DNA from: Verrucomicrobiaceae bacterium
GTDB lineage: Bacteria; Verrucomicrobiota; Verrucomicrobiia; Verrucomicrobiales; Verrucomicrobiaceae
Direction: 5' to 3'
NCBI GenBank assembly: GCA_019694165.1
Contig: JAIBCL010000036.1
Coordinates: 1-61,647, forward strand
DNA length: 61,647 nt
The translations under genes and the position numbers were made by a program. Below, in pieces: positions 26,851-35,692 of the stretch; position 1 is the stretch's first letter, and each line of letters opens with the position of its first letter. The notes beneath the pieces are model-generated. The model was not told the DNA's origin, did not search any database, and saw only the letters and a program-made list of their open reading frames with translations.

Positions 26851-27804
26851 TCACTTCAACTCCGCGATCGCCGCACGCATCGCGGTGAGCACCTTCACCA
26901 CTTCGGCGGCGGGATCGTAGTCTTTGCGGCCCATGGCGAGTGTTTCAATCGGCACGAAGCCGCGATAGCCACCGTCGTGGATGATCTTGGCGAGCTTCGT
27001 GAAGTCGGTGGGCGGGGTTTTGAGGCTGCTGCCGATGGTTTCCTTGATCTGCCAGTTCACCGCGTGCGGCACCATCATCGTGATGTCGGCATACGGGTCG
27101 TCGGTGTAATATTTGCCGGTGTCCACGAGTGCGCCGCACCACGCATGATCTACACGCTTCAGCAGACTGATATGCTCCGGGCCGGTGCTGAGGAAGTCGC
27201 CATGATTCTGCACGGCGACGATGACGCCGAACTTCTCGCCATGCTCCGCGCACTCGCGCAGCGCCTCCGCCATCCACTTCTCCACCTCGTCGCGCGAGGC
27301 ACCACTGGCGGCGCTCTGCCAGTCCTTCGGGTTCTTTTGCTGCGGACCGGCAAACACGCGCACCACCGGCGCACCGAGCCGCGCGGCGACCTCGATCCAG
27401 AGCTTCGTCAAAGCCACGCCTTCGGCACGCACGGCCTTGTCCGCCGTGGCGAAGTCATTCTTCACGCCCGTGCCGCTGATCGTGATCCCGCGATCATGCG
27501 TGTAGCGCTTGATGCGCGCGATGTAGTCGTCCGACGGCGCTTTCGGATAGCCAGGGAAGAAGTAGCCCGTGAGGTCCACCGCCTCGATGTCATGCTTCAC
27601 GCAGAAATCGCACACGCCGAAGAGGTCAATGCCCTTCGCTGCGTCCGCGAGGTTCGCGTTGAGCTGTTCGAGAAATGAATACGCGTTCAGGGTCGGTGTG
27701 AATCGTGCCTTGCCCGCGCGCGGTATCGGCGCGTAGGCGGCGAATGCAGAACGAAGCGCGAGCGGCGAGAGTGACGCAAGTTGAAGGAAGCGGCGGCGGA
27801 TCAT
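26851..27804 (-). CDS. Sugar phosphate isomerase/epimerase (xylose-isomerase-like TIM barrel)
   Basis: 317 aa. It opens with MIRRRFLQLASLSPLALRSAFA, a twin-arginine-like or Sec signal, so it is likely exported. The AP_endonuc_2/xylose-isomerase-like TIM barrel is visible from motifs such as HDIEAVDLTGYFFPG, VRVFAGPQQ, IVAVQNHGDF, WCGALVDTGKYYT and GYRGFVPIETL, which place metal-binding Glu/Asp/His residues at strand ends. Such exported members act on free sugars, but the substrate here is unknown. It lies 11 bp downstream of the FecR-like gene, so it is probably part of the sigma pair 2 transcript. Confidence 0.88.
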   Translation of the reverse strand: MIRRRFLQLASLSPLALRSAFAAYAPIPRAGKARFTPTLNAYSFLEQLNANLADAAKGIDLFGVCDFCVKHDIEAVDLTGYFFPGYPKAPSDDYIARIKRYTHDRGITISGTGVKNDFATADKAVRAEGVALTKLWIEVAARLGAPVVRVFAGPQQKNPKDWQSAASGASRDEVEKWMAEALRECAEHGEKFGVIVAVQNHGDFLSTGPEHISLLKRVDHAWCGALVDTGKYYTDDPYADITMMVPHAVNWQIKETIGSSLKTPPTDFTKLAKIIHDGGYRGFVPIETLAMGRKDYDPAAEVVKVLTAMRAAIAELK

Positions 27805-27815
27805 GTCGGTGGGTT

Positions 27816-28751
27816 TTAGCGTTGGACGATCCGAACGGGAAGTTCGGGCGAGGTCTTGAGCGTGATCGTCACGTCATCGGCGAAAAGGCCATCCAGCTTC
27901 GCGGGTCGCAGATTCGGGCGAGCGGCGATTTGGACAACGGCGAAGTCAGCCTCGGGAGGAACGAGGCATCGAGCGGTCAATTGACGCGCTCCTTTGGCAT
28001 CGGTGCCGAGCGTGGTGACTTGCGCACTGCCGCTGGCGAGAGCCTCGGTGATTCTCTGCGGCCAGTTCTGATGCATTTGCGCGGGATCGCCTTGGAAGAG
28101 GTAGAGCTGGCAAAAGAAGGTGACGGATGGATTGGTGTTGGAAGGTCGTTCATCAGCAAAGCGTGCGCTGAGTTCTAGCACCGCATCGCCCGCAGATGAG
28201 CCAGTGCGGCGAAGCGGACGCAGGTCCACAAGCTGGAAGACATCGCACGAGATCGCGTGGCCACTTGGATCGGCTTCGTCCGCTTCCGGCTTGATGAAAC
28301 GTAGCCTGCCATCGGTGATTGCGGCTTCGTCACCGCTCCAGACGCCGGTTTGACGAGGGAATCCATGCCCAAGACCACCTTCATCGAAGCTACCGTTGAT
28401 GAGTGAAAACAACCGCTCCGCCGTCGCGCGCGGCGATGAAACGGCCCAGACAATCGACGTGCAAAACATCCCCAGCACAATCCCTGCCGCCGCCGCCACG
28501 AGCGGACGCCATTGCAGCCACATCCTCGCACGACCGCGTGTGGCTGAAGGCGCGCCCAACGTGTCCGTTTGCTCCACGATCGAGTTCATGACTGCGCAGT
28601 GCAGCAGCCCGTGCATCTGTGCCTCGGCCTGAAACACACGCCGCGCCTCCTCCGATTCACGCAGGCATTGACTCAGCGTCGCCGCTTGCTCAGGCGTGAG
28701 CGCATCATCGCGCCAAGCGTCGATCAAACAGTGAAGTTGTTCCGTGTTCAT
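27816..28751 (-). CDS. FecR/anti-sigma-like single-pass membrane protein (pair 2)
   Basis: 311 aa. Residues 1-55 are an anti-sigma-like helical region (LIDAWRDDALTPEQAATLSQ, then CLRESEEARRVFQAEAQMHG), then one membrane segment at about 83-103 and an external beta-rich domain with VFQLVDLRPLRR. The segment WRPLVAAAAGIVLGMFCTS is identical to the paralog at 17892-18875, although the rest is diverged. Start ATG overlaps the sigma factor stop (ATGA). It probably senses an external state and releases the sigma factor; this is inferred from topology and position. Confidence 0.78.
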   Translation of the reverse strand: MNTEQLHCLIDAWRDDALTPEQAATLSQCLRESEEARRVFQAEAQMHGLLHCAVMNSIVEQTDTLGAPSATRGRARMWLQWRPLVAAAAGIVLGMFCTSIVWAVSSPRATAERLFSLINGSFDEGGLGHGFPRQTGVWSGDEAAITDGRLRFIKPEADEADPSGHAISCDVFQLVDLRPLRRTGSSAGDAVLELSARFADERPSNTNPSVTFFCQLYLFQGDPAQMHQNWPQRITEALASGSAQVTTLGTDAKGARQLTARCLVPPEADFAVVQIAARPNLRPAKLDGLFADDVTITLKTSPELPVRIVQR

Positions 28752-29293
28752 GGTGATTCGTGAAGAGGAAGGTTTTTGTCAAAGCACTCGCGCAGAGTCT
28801 GTCGCGCCCGCGTCAGCGCCACGCGCACCGCATTGACCGACCAGCCAACCAGCGGCGCGATCTGCTCCGGCATCTGCGCCTGATGATAGCGGCGCACGAC
28901 GAGTTCAAGCGCACGCGGAGCGAGCTTGCCCAGGCACTCCTGTAGCACGCTCACGCGACGCCGGAACGCCGCCTCATCCGGTGTGTCCGTGCCATGCAGC
29001 AGCTCCATCACATCCTCATCCAGCCGCGCCACACGACGAGCCCGCGCACGCTGAAACATCAGCACCTCATAGCGTGCCACCGTGCAGACCCAGGCCATGA
29101 AATCCGTGCCCCGCGTCCATGTCGAAGCCTTCCGGCTCACGGTGAGAAACACCTCCTGCACGATGTCCTGCGCATCCGCGAAGTTCGGCTCCATCGACAG
29201 CACATACCCCAGCAACGCCTGCTGATGCCGCACAAACATCTGCTGCACATGCAGCGTGTGCTCGTCGGGAAAAGCTAACGGCTCGGATTTCAT
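28748..29293 (-). CDS. ECF-family RNA polymerase sigma factor (pair 2)
   Basis: 181 aa. Region 2 is clear in FADAQDIVQEVFLTVSRKAS and FMAWVCTVARYEVLMFQRAR; region 4 in CLGKLAPRALELVVRRYHQA followed by MPEQIAPLVGWSVNAVRVAL. It resembles the Rhodopirellula/Verrucomicrobium-type ECF group. It differs strongly from the pair 1 sigma factor although the partner proteins share a membrane segment. Downstream genes on the same strand are the FecR-like protein, isomerase and SGNH esterase. Confidence 0.9.
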   Translation of the reverse strand: MKSEPLAFPDEHTLHVQQMFVRHQQALLGYVLSMEPNFADAQDIVQEVFLTVSRKASTWTRGTDFMAWVCTVARYEVLMFQRARARRVARLDEDVMELLHGTDTPDEAAFRRRVSVLQECLGKLAPRALELVVRRYHQAQMPEQIAPLVGWSVNAVRVALTRARQTLRECFDKNLPLHESP

Positions 29294-29462
29294 TTCGAGA
29301 GAACTGCCGGTGCATGTCGGAAATTAGCAAACGAATCGGGACTTTTCCAAAACCCACGATTGCGACAGGCGATCCATTGAATCACGGATGCCATCGGACG
29401 GTGGACCACATTGGCCAGTGGTCTCTCGCGCGCAGTGTTGGCGCGCGTTTCATCTGCAGGGC

Positions 29463-30911
29463 TTACTCCTGCTGCCGGCCCGGGGCTTTGGCTTTCCCTT
29501 TGTTCTTGGCCTTGCCCGTTCCTTTCGTGGACTTCTTTTTTGCACCGGCGCGGTTTGGCACCCATTTGGGGTCGATCATCTGGTTGTTCATGGCGTTCCA
29601 GGCGGCGGCGAGTTCGGCGAGCTTTTCCGGATTGGATGCGGCGAGGTTCTTCGTCTCGCCGAGGTCGTCCTTGAGGTTGTAGAGTTCGGCGTCGTCGGTG
29701 GTGGCTTTGGCCAGGCGTTCGCCGCCATCCACGCCTTTGGTGCCTGCGCCTTTGACGAGCTTCCAGTCGCCTTTGCGCAGGGCGATCTGCTGTCCGAAGC
29801 GCCAGAAGAGCGTGTCATGCGGCGCGTCGGACTTCTCGCCGGCCACGTAGGGAAGGAGGTTTACGCCGTCGAGTTTCCATTCGGGTTTGATCTCGACGCC
29901 GGCGGCGGCGAGCGCAGTGGGCTGGATGTCGAGCTGGATCACGGGCCGGTCGTCCACCTTGCCGGCGGGGATGCGGCCCTTCCATTGCACCATGAAGGGC
30001 ACGCGGATTCCGCCTTCCCATGTCTGCGCCTTGAAGCCGCGCAGAGGGCCGTTGCCTGAGGTGGTGGATGGCGTGGGGCCGCCGTTGTCGCTGAAGAAAA
30101 TGATGAGGGTGTTTTCTTCCAGCGAGTGCTCGCGCAGCTTGGCGAGCACGCTGCCCACGGCGTCGTCCATCGCGGAGAGCATGGCGCAGAAGGAGCGACG
30201 TCGGGCGTCGCCCACCTTGGAGAAGCGGCCGAGGTATTTTTCCGTGGACTCGAGCGGACCGTGGACGGCATTGAAGGGCAGGTAGCAAAACCACGGCTGC
30301 TGGTGGTGGCGCTCAATAAAACTCACCGCCTCCTGGCCGAAGGCCTCCGTCGTGTAGTGGATGCTGTCCACGGCCTGGGTGCCGCGGAGGATGGGATTGT
30401 TCTTGTCGCCGACGGCGTCGAGGTAGCTGTGAGCGCCGCCGAGGAAGCCGAAGTACTCGTCGAAACCGCGCTTGAGGGGATGGAATTCGGGCTGGTAGCC
30501 GAGGTGAGACTTGCCAAACCAGCCGGTGGCATAGCCGGCGGCTTTGAGCCGGTCGCCGATGGTCGTCTCGGAGAGCGCCAGACCGAAATTCGGCACGGCT
30601 GACTCGGCAGGGCCGGGATTGAATTCGTGGCCGTAGCGCTGCTGATAGCGCGCGGTCATGAAGCCTGCGCGCGTGGGGCTGCAATACGGGCCGCTGACGT
30701 AGCCGCTGGTGAAGCGCACGCCGTTCTTCGCGATGGAGTCGATGTTCGGCGTGGGAATCTGCGCGGTCACGCCCTGGCATGTGAGTTCGCCCCAGCCGAG
30801 ATCGTCGGCGAGGATTACGAGGATGTTTGGTTTGGCGGCGCCCTTCGCAGGAATGGCGGTAATTGCGGCGGCGAGAAACTGGGCAACGATGCAAAGTCGG
30901 AGGGCGCTCAT
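29463..30911 (-). CDS. Secreted sulfatase (sulfatase 3)
   Basis: 482 aa with signal peptide MSALRLCIVAQFLAAAITAI. ILADDLGWGELTCQG gives the first metal site; CSPTRAGFMTARY (Cys about residue 77) is the C-x-P-x-R formylglycine signature; FFSDNGGPTP the second metal region. It is of the arylsulfatase A-like group. The tail is a Lys/Gly-rich stretch (KKKSTKGTGKAKNKGKAKA), not the EF-hand pair of sulfatases 1 and 2. It lies 169 bp upstream of the sigma pair 2 and is transcribed toward it. Formylglycine-generating enzyme is not in the window. Confidence 0.92.
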   Translation of the reverse strand: MSALRLCIVAQFLAAAITAIPAKGAAKPNILVILADDLGWGELTCQGVTAQIPTPNIDSIAKNGVRFTSGYVSGPYCSPTRAGFMTARYQQRYGHEFNPGPAESAVPNFGLALSETTIGDRLKAAGYATGWFGKSHLGYQPEFHPLKRGFDEYFGFLGGAHSYLDAVGDKNNPILRGTQAVDSIHYTTEAFGQEAVSFIERHHQQPWFCYLPFNAVHGPLESTEKYLGRFSKVGDARRRSFCAMLSAMDDAVGSVLAKLREHSLEENTLIIFFSDNGGPTPSTTSGNGPLRGFKAQTWEGGIRVPFMVQWKGRIPAGKVDDRPVIQLDIQPTALAAAGVEIKPEWKLDGVNLLPYVAGEKSDAPHDTLFWRFGQQIALRKGDWKLVKGAGTKGVDGGERLAKATTDDAELYNLKDDLGETKNLAASNPEKLAELAAAWNAMNNQMIDPKWVPNRAGAKKKSTKGTGKAKNKGKAKAPGRQQE

Positions 30912-31041
30912 GGGCGCTTGGAACGACGAGAGGGCAGGGGATCATTCATTCACTCTCACCCGCGAGCGGATGCTCCCTGTCGATCCGCACGGCGCGAGAA
31001 AGCGCTTGTGTCGCTGGCCGGACGGAAGGTATTCTCCGCGC

Positions 31042-31710
31042 ATGAGCCGGTCCTTCCTTCGTCTTTCGCTCCCGATATTGACGTTCGTAGTGGCGTCGTG
31101 TGCACCGGAGGATCCCGTGCTGACGCACAGGCTCGCGGATCATCTCGGCGAGATCGAGGCGGCGAATCACGAATTGGAGGCCGAACTGGCGGCACAGAGA
31201 CGCATCTTGACGGCGATGTCGATGGAGAAAGAGAGGCTTGTCGCGGGGCGTGGTCGTCTGGAGAAGGAACTGGCGGGGGCGCGCGATGAGCTGGGGCGCA
31301 TCACGAAAGAGTCCTCCGACTACAAGGCCGCATACCGCAGGGGGATGCAGGCAAGGGCGAAGGGCATGAAGCTCCCGGACATGGAAATCGACGGCCGAAA
31401 GTACATCGGCCTGGTGGTGAACTCGGCCTCAAGCTCCGATCTGGTCGTGCTGCATGAAGGCGGGACGACGCGCTTCCCCTTCGAGGATCTGCCGATCTCG
31501 ATCCAGAATCTCTTCGGCTACGACCCCGCGGCGGCCGAATCGGCCGCGCCCGCAGTGGCGGCGATGACGCCTCTCCATATGGAGGCCACCGAGAAGAGTC
31601 TCAGCGAGGGCAGGGCCCTGGTGGACGAGACGAAGCGCAAGCTCGAAGAGCAGAAGCGAGAGAAGCTCGAGGAACTGAAGAGAAAGAAAAAGAGGCGGAC
31701 TGTCCGCTGA
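31042..31710 (+). CDS. Coiled-coil lipoprotein of unknown function
   Basis: 222 aa from ATG at 31042; the frame is open upstream to 30709, but this start gives an n-region and the lipobox LTFVVASC, with Cys at residue 20. A coiled coil follows (ADHLGEIEAANHELEAELAA), then a globular SH3-like patch (EIDGRKYIGLVVNSASSSDL, LVVLHEGGTTRFPFEDLPIS) and a highly charged C-terminal helix ending in KRKKKRRTVR. No named family. Divergent from sulfatase 3. Confidence 0.78.
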   Translation: MSRSFLRLSLPILTFVVASCAPEDPVLTHRLADHLGEIEAANHELEAELAAQRRILTAMSMEKERLVAGRGRLEKELAGARDELGRITKESSDYKAAYRRGMQARAKGMKLPDMEIDGRKYIGLVVNSASSSDLVVLHEGGTTRFPFEDLPISIQNLFGYDPAAAESAAPAVAAMTPLHMEATEKSLSEGRALVDETKRKLEEQKREKLEELKRKKKRRTVR

Positions 31711-31853
31711 TGATGTTTTCCGGGTGCGCGCGTCGTCCAGCCCATTTTGCCGGAGGAAAACGGCGTGCGCGCGCCACACACGAGGTCACGCACACTTTGA
31801 CCTCCGGCCTTTCCGCTGCCTAGTGGGCGGTGCAGAGAAAGACAAGCACAGGC

Positions 31854-33254
31854 ATGAAGATCAGATTTTGCGGAGCGGCGGGAACGACGACGGGTTCTCA
31901 ACACCTCATCGAGGTCAATGACCAGCGCATCCTGCTGGACTGCGGGCTTTACCAGGGGCGTCGGCAGGAGGCGTTCGAGCGCAACCGCCATTTTCCCTTC
32001 GAGGCGCGCGGCATCGACTGTGTGGTGCTCTCCCACACGCACATCGATCACAGCGGGAATTTGCCAAACCTGACGAAACAGGGATTCGCCGGCCCCGTCT
32101 TCTGCACCCACGCCACGCGCGACCTGTGCAGCGTGATGCTGCCGGACTCCGCGAACATCCAGGAGTCCGACGTGGAGTACCTCAACCGTCACCGCAAGAA
32201 GGACAAGCTCCCGCCAGTGGAGCCGACCTACACCATCTTCGATGCGAACCGCTGCCTCCGGCAGTTCGTCACGCTTGGCTACGACAGGCCGTTGCGCATC
32301 GCCGACGGCGTGACGCTCACCTTCATCGATGCCGGTCACATTCTCGGCTCCGCCCAGGTCGTTCTCGACATCGATGACCGGGCCGACGGCAAGAAGAAGC
32401 GCCTGCTTTTCTCCGGCGACATCGGCCGGCCCGGCAACGACCTGCTCAACGAGGCCGCGCCATGCAATGGCGTGGACTTCGTCATCATGGAAAGCACCTA
32501 CGGCGGACGGCGCCACGAAATGCCGGCCGCCACATCGGACCACATCTGCGCCATCATCCGACGGGTCATCGAGCGGCGTGCCAAGCTCATCATTCCATCC
32601 TTCGCCGTCGAACGCACCCAGCAGCTCCTCTACACCCTGGACCGCCTGCGCGCCGCCGGCAGCATCCCCGCCGTGCCCACGTATGTGGACAGCCCCCTGG
32701 CCGTCAGCGCCACCGAGATCTTCCGCATGCATCTCGACGAGCTGAAGGAGTCGGTGAGCGAGGCCATCTTCATGCGCGATGATCCGTTCGGTTTCGAGGG
32801 CCTGCATCTCATCCGCAAAGTGGAGGACTCCAAGGCGCTGAACCGTGTCAAAGGTCCCGCCATCATCATCTCCGCCTCCGGCATGGCGGAGAACGGACGC
32901 ATCCTCCACCACCTGCGCAACAACGTCGAAGACCCGCGCAACATCATCCTGTTCGTCGGCTACTGCGCCGGGAACACGCTCGGCCGCAAGCTGCGCGATG
33001 GCATGAAGCGCGTCTCCATCCTCGGCGACGAGTTCAATGTGAACGCACAGATCGAGACGCTCGATTCCTTCTCCGGTCACGCCGATCACAACGAACTGCT
33101 TGCATGGTTCGACCGCGTAAAGGGGCCGAAGAAGCAAATCTTCCTGGTCCATGGCGAGCCTGAGCACTCCGGCGCGCTGGCCGCCGCGCTCAAGGAAAAG
33201 CATCCGGAACTCGGCATCGAAGTCGCCGCGCTGCTCCAAGAGGTGACGCTGTAG
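31854..33254 (+). CDS. Beta-CASP metallo-beta-lactamase (RNA-processing-type MBL)
   Basis: 466 aa from MKIRFCGAAG, the usual N-terminus of the family; the frame is open from 31830. Motif 2 is SHTHIDHSG, motif 3 FIDAGHILGSAQ with ESTYGG after it. The beta-CASP region has IIPSFAVERTQQLLYTL, ISASGMAENGRILHHL and FSGHADHNELLAW. This is the family of bacterial YSH1/CPSF73-like RNA endonucleases/exonucleases with two zinc ions. Cytoplasmic, monocistronic, no clear operon partner. Specific RNA targets cannot be inferred. Confidence 0.9.
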   Translation: MKIRFCGAAGTTTGSQHLIEVNDQRILLDCGLYQGRRQEAFERNRHFPFEARGIDCVVLSHTHIDHSGNLPNLTKQGFAGPVFCTHATRDLCSVMLPDSANIQESDVEYLNRHRKKDKLPPVEPTYTIFDANRCLRQFVTLGYDRPLRIADGVTLTFIDAGHILGSAQVVLDIDDRADGKKKRLLFSGDIGRPGNDLLNEAAPCNGVDFVIMESTYGGRRHEMPAATSDHICAIIRRVIERRAKLIIPSFAVERTQQLLYTLDRLRAAGSIPAVPTYVDSPLAVSATEIFRMHLDELKESVSEAIFMRDDPFGFEGLHLIRKVEDSKALNRVKGPAIIISASGMAENGRILHHLRNNVEDPRNIILFVGYCAGNTLGRKLRDGMKRVSILGDEFNVNAQIETLDSFSGHADHNELLAWFDRVKGPKKQIFLVHGEPEHSGALAAALKEKHPELGIEVAALLQEVTL

Positions 33255-33356
33255 CAGCCCCTGCGCGTGTCGTGCAGTGCGCACGGCTGGAAACACCGCT
33301 TTCACCCACCACACGCAGCGCCGCCGCACCACGCTGAGAGCGTGAATCCCGTCCGC

Positions 33357-34088
33357 TCACGGATCCTTTTTGCCATCCTGCTGCTGTGCAGCAGCCTTCA
33401 TCGCTTTCTCCGTCATCGGCGCGGTCTTGGCCATGCCGTTGATGGTTTCGATGGTGAGAGTCAAAGCCAGTTTGTGATCGATGGCTCCGGCCACCATCTT
33501 GAGGATGTCGGCAAGACTCTCGGTGGCGATGCGCAGACAGCGCATCTTGTCGGATGTGGCGGGCTTGAGGATTTCGTCGACCGTCCGGCGCGTCTCGTAG
33601 CCGATGCGCAGAGGCGGCACGAACGGATGATGGTTTGGATCCACCGACAGCGGCACTTTTCCCCAGTCCGCAGCATTGCCGACGTGCGCCGCATAATATG
33701 AGAACACATCCCGCAGCGCAGGAAACTCAGAGTCAAGAAACAGCGCGGGATCGAGCCGCGCGCGGAGAATGCCGATGATCGTATTGCGAGGCACCGATCC
33801 CACGCCTCCGTCGGCCACGTCACCGCAGACCAGACGATTGACCGCGGTCGAGAGCACTCGGGAACCGGGTGTGAGATCGTGCTCGCGAAGCGGATAATCA
33901 CCCGCCGTGTCGATGCAGCGCTCGGCCACGATGGTGGCGGCGGTGTTCAGAGCGTCCTCCACGCGGATGCGGTTGTCCTCGCTGGTCACGGCCTTGAGGA
34001 TGAACTGCATCAACTGGCGGCGCAGCGCCTCGTCAACCACCTCCACGGATGGTGGTGCGCTCTTTTTGAAAACATCGAACAGACCCAT
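33357..34088 (-). CDS. Hypothetical cytoplasmic protein
   Basis: 243 aa from MGLFDVFKK at 34088; frame open to 34139. The MGLFDxFK start is common in small bacterial proteins of unknown role. It is helical and soluble, with a conserved-looking middle (YYAAHVGNAADWGKVPLSVD, PLRIGYETRRTVDEILKPAT) and an Ala/Lys/Gln-rich tail. No domain recognised. It is convergent with the beta-CASP gene. Confidence 0.65.
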   Translation of the reverse strand: MGLFDVFKKSAPPSVEVVDEALRRQLMQFILKAVTSEDNRIRVEDALNTAATIVAERCIDTAGDYPLREHDLTPGSRVLSTAVNRLVCGDVADGGVGSVPRNTIIGILRARLDPALFLDSEFPALRDVFSYYAAHVGNAADWGKVPLSVDPNHHPFVPPLRIGYETRRTVDEILKPATSDKMRCLRIATESLADILKMVAGAIDHKLALTLTIETINGMAKTAPMTEKAMKAAAQQQDGKKDP

Positions 34089-34211
34089 GGCTCGAAAAGT
34101 GGTGGCGGTCCAGGCGCGCCGAATTTTCATGACTGGCACCCGCGGGAGCGTCTGGCGATCTCGGTGATGCGCTAAGCACCTGCATCCGACCGCCAGACGG
34201 CACGGCTGGGC

Positions 34212-34514
34212 CTACTTGCCGGCCTCAGCCTTCACGGCGGAGGTCACATGGGCGAAATTCACCCACATCTCGTGCTTTTGCTTGCCCACCGATCCGTCCG
34301 CGCCGCGGCCCATCTTTTCGTACTGCACCTTGGCCCACTCGCTCTTGCCGAGCGCGAGGATGGTGACGCGGTTTTCAAATGGCGTCTCGACCAGCGGCGA
34401 GGCGGTCTGGATGCGGTAGGTTTCGCCGACTTTCGGAAATGCGTCATCAGGCGAGTCTGCGGCGGTGGCGGTGGCGATGGTCATGGCGAGGAGTAATGTG
34501 GCGACGGTTCTCAT
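34212..34514 (-). CDS. Small secreted hypothetical protein
   Basis: 100 aa from ATG at 34514, with signal peptide MRTVATLLLAMTIATATAA. The mature part (DAFPKVGETYRIQTASPLVE, NRVTILALGKSEWAKVQYEK) suggests a small beta-barrel-like domain. No family recognised. It is downstream of tRNA-Ser on the same strand. Confidence 0.68.
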   Translation of the reverse strand: MRTVATLLLAMTIATATAADSPDDAFPKVGETYRIQTASPLVETPFENRVTILALGKSEWAKVQYEKMGRGADGSVGKQKHEMWVNFAHVTSAVKAEAGK

Positions 34515-34695
34515 GGTTGATGAAGGTGTGTACGGGTTTGAGAGCGCTCGATCATGAATTTTGAGCCACAATGCGGCAATCGGCCTTTGGTCGTAGCTGC
34601 GGTTCCGGGGCGATTCGGCCGGGACGCCGCTTGGCGCAGGGGGCCGCGCCATTTGGAGTTTCACGCGCTGGTTTCGGCGGAAGCACGGTGATGCA

Positions 34696-34785
<90 letters not shown>

Positions 34786-34906
34786 AGGCTGCGCGTGAAG
34801 GTGCGGAGTGTAGGCCCGGGCGCGGAGGTTTCAAGATTCAAGATTGCCGCGCAGACGGGCGCGCTGTTTTTCCGGTGGCACCACACCGGCGTCGGGACAA
34901 AATCAC

Positions 34907-35680
34907 ATGCGATCTTCGGTCGAAAAGTTTCAGCCGGCGAGTTTCAGCTTGCGTCCGATCATGGGTCGGCTACTGCTCGCGGGTCGGTCGGCCATGAACG
35001 CGAGGCGATCACCAGCAAGAATCATTTTGAACCATCTGGCCGGGCGCTCGCCCTTGACGGCTGGAGAGCAGCGGCGTCTGGATCTCGATGGCGACGGGCT
35101 GGTGACGGCGACGGATCTCTTGTTGTGGAGGACTACGGCGGTGCCTTCTAAGGCGTGGAGCGCGGCGCCTGCGGTACGGCTGGGCGATGCGACGGTGCTT
35201 GCCGGCGGCAAGGTGGTGCTCGGCTTCAAGTCGCGGGCCGTACTTAAGAAGGCGGTGTGGGAGATTTCGGGACGACAGTCAGCGGGCACAAATAGAACTG
35301 AGCCCGGCTGCGAAGTCGATGTTCCAGCGCTCGGTGACGGCATCCGGCAGCCGGTCTGGGTCCGGCTCTGGCTGGTCTTCGAGGGCTGTGCGCCGGCGCG
35401 GGTGGTGGTGCGTGTCTGTCCCGGGCCGATGATCGTGGGAATCACCGCGGCGGACGGCGGCGGCCTGCTGCTGGAAGTGCAAGGCATGGCGAAGACCACG
35501 GAGGGAGTGCGGGTGCTGGTCAACGGTGCGGCGGCGCGTCACCGATGGCTGCGGCCGGGGGTGTTGAGTGTCAAAGCGGCGGTCAGCAAACCCTTGCGCC
35601 TCGAAGTGCGGACGGCTGACGGCATCAGCTCCAACGAGGTTCGGTGGCCTGGCCGCGCGAAACCGAAATCGAAAACCTGA
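34907..35680 (+). CDS. Dockerin-like module protein, first gene of a three-gene unit
   Basis: 257 aa if started at 34907; other starts at 34844 and 34961 are possible and no ribosome site decides. Near the N-terminus is ILNHLAGRSPLTAGEQ followed by RRLDLDGDGLVTATDLLLW. The loop DLDGDGLVTATD fits a type I dockerin calcium-binding half (D1, D3, D5, G6, D12). Only one loop is calcium-competent. The rest looks like two Ig-like beta domains. No signal peptide is visible. 12 bp separate it from the next gene. The cohesin-like domain two genes downstream makes a dockerin reading more likely, but it is not proven. Confidence 0.6.
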   Translation: MRSSVEKFQPASFSLRPIMGRLLLAGRSAMNARRSPARIILNHLAGRSPLTAGEQRRLDLDGDGLVTATDLLLWRTTAVPSKAWSAAPAVRLGDATVLAGGKVVLGFKSRAVLKKAVWEISGRQSAGTNRTEPGCEVDVPALGDGIRQPVWVRLWLVFEGCAPARVVVRVCPGPMIVGITAADGGGLLLEVQGMAKTTEGVRVLVNGAAARHRWLRPGVLSVKAAVSKPLRLEVRTADGISSNEVRWPGRAKPKSKT

Positions 35681-35692
35681 TTCCTTGCCGCC

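Noticed and set aside
31518..33332. 604-codon minus-strand frame opposite the beta-CASP gene
   Set aside because: The plus strand carries all metallo-beta-lactamase motifs; the antisense protein has none.
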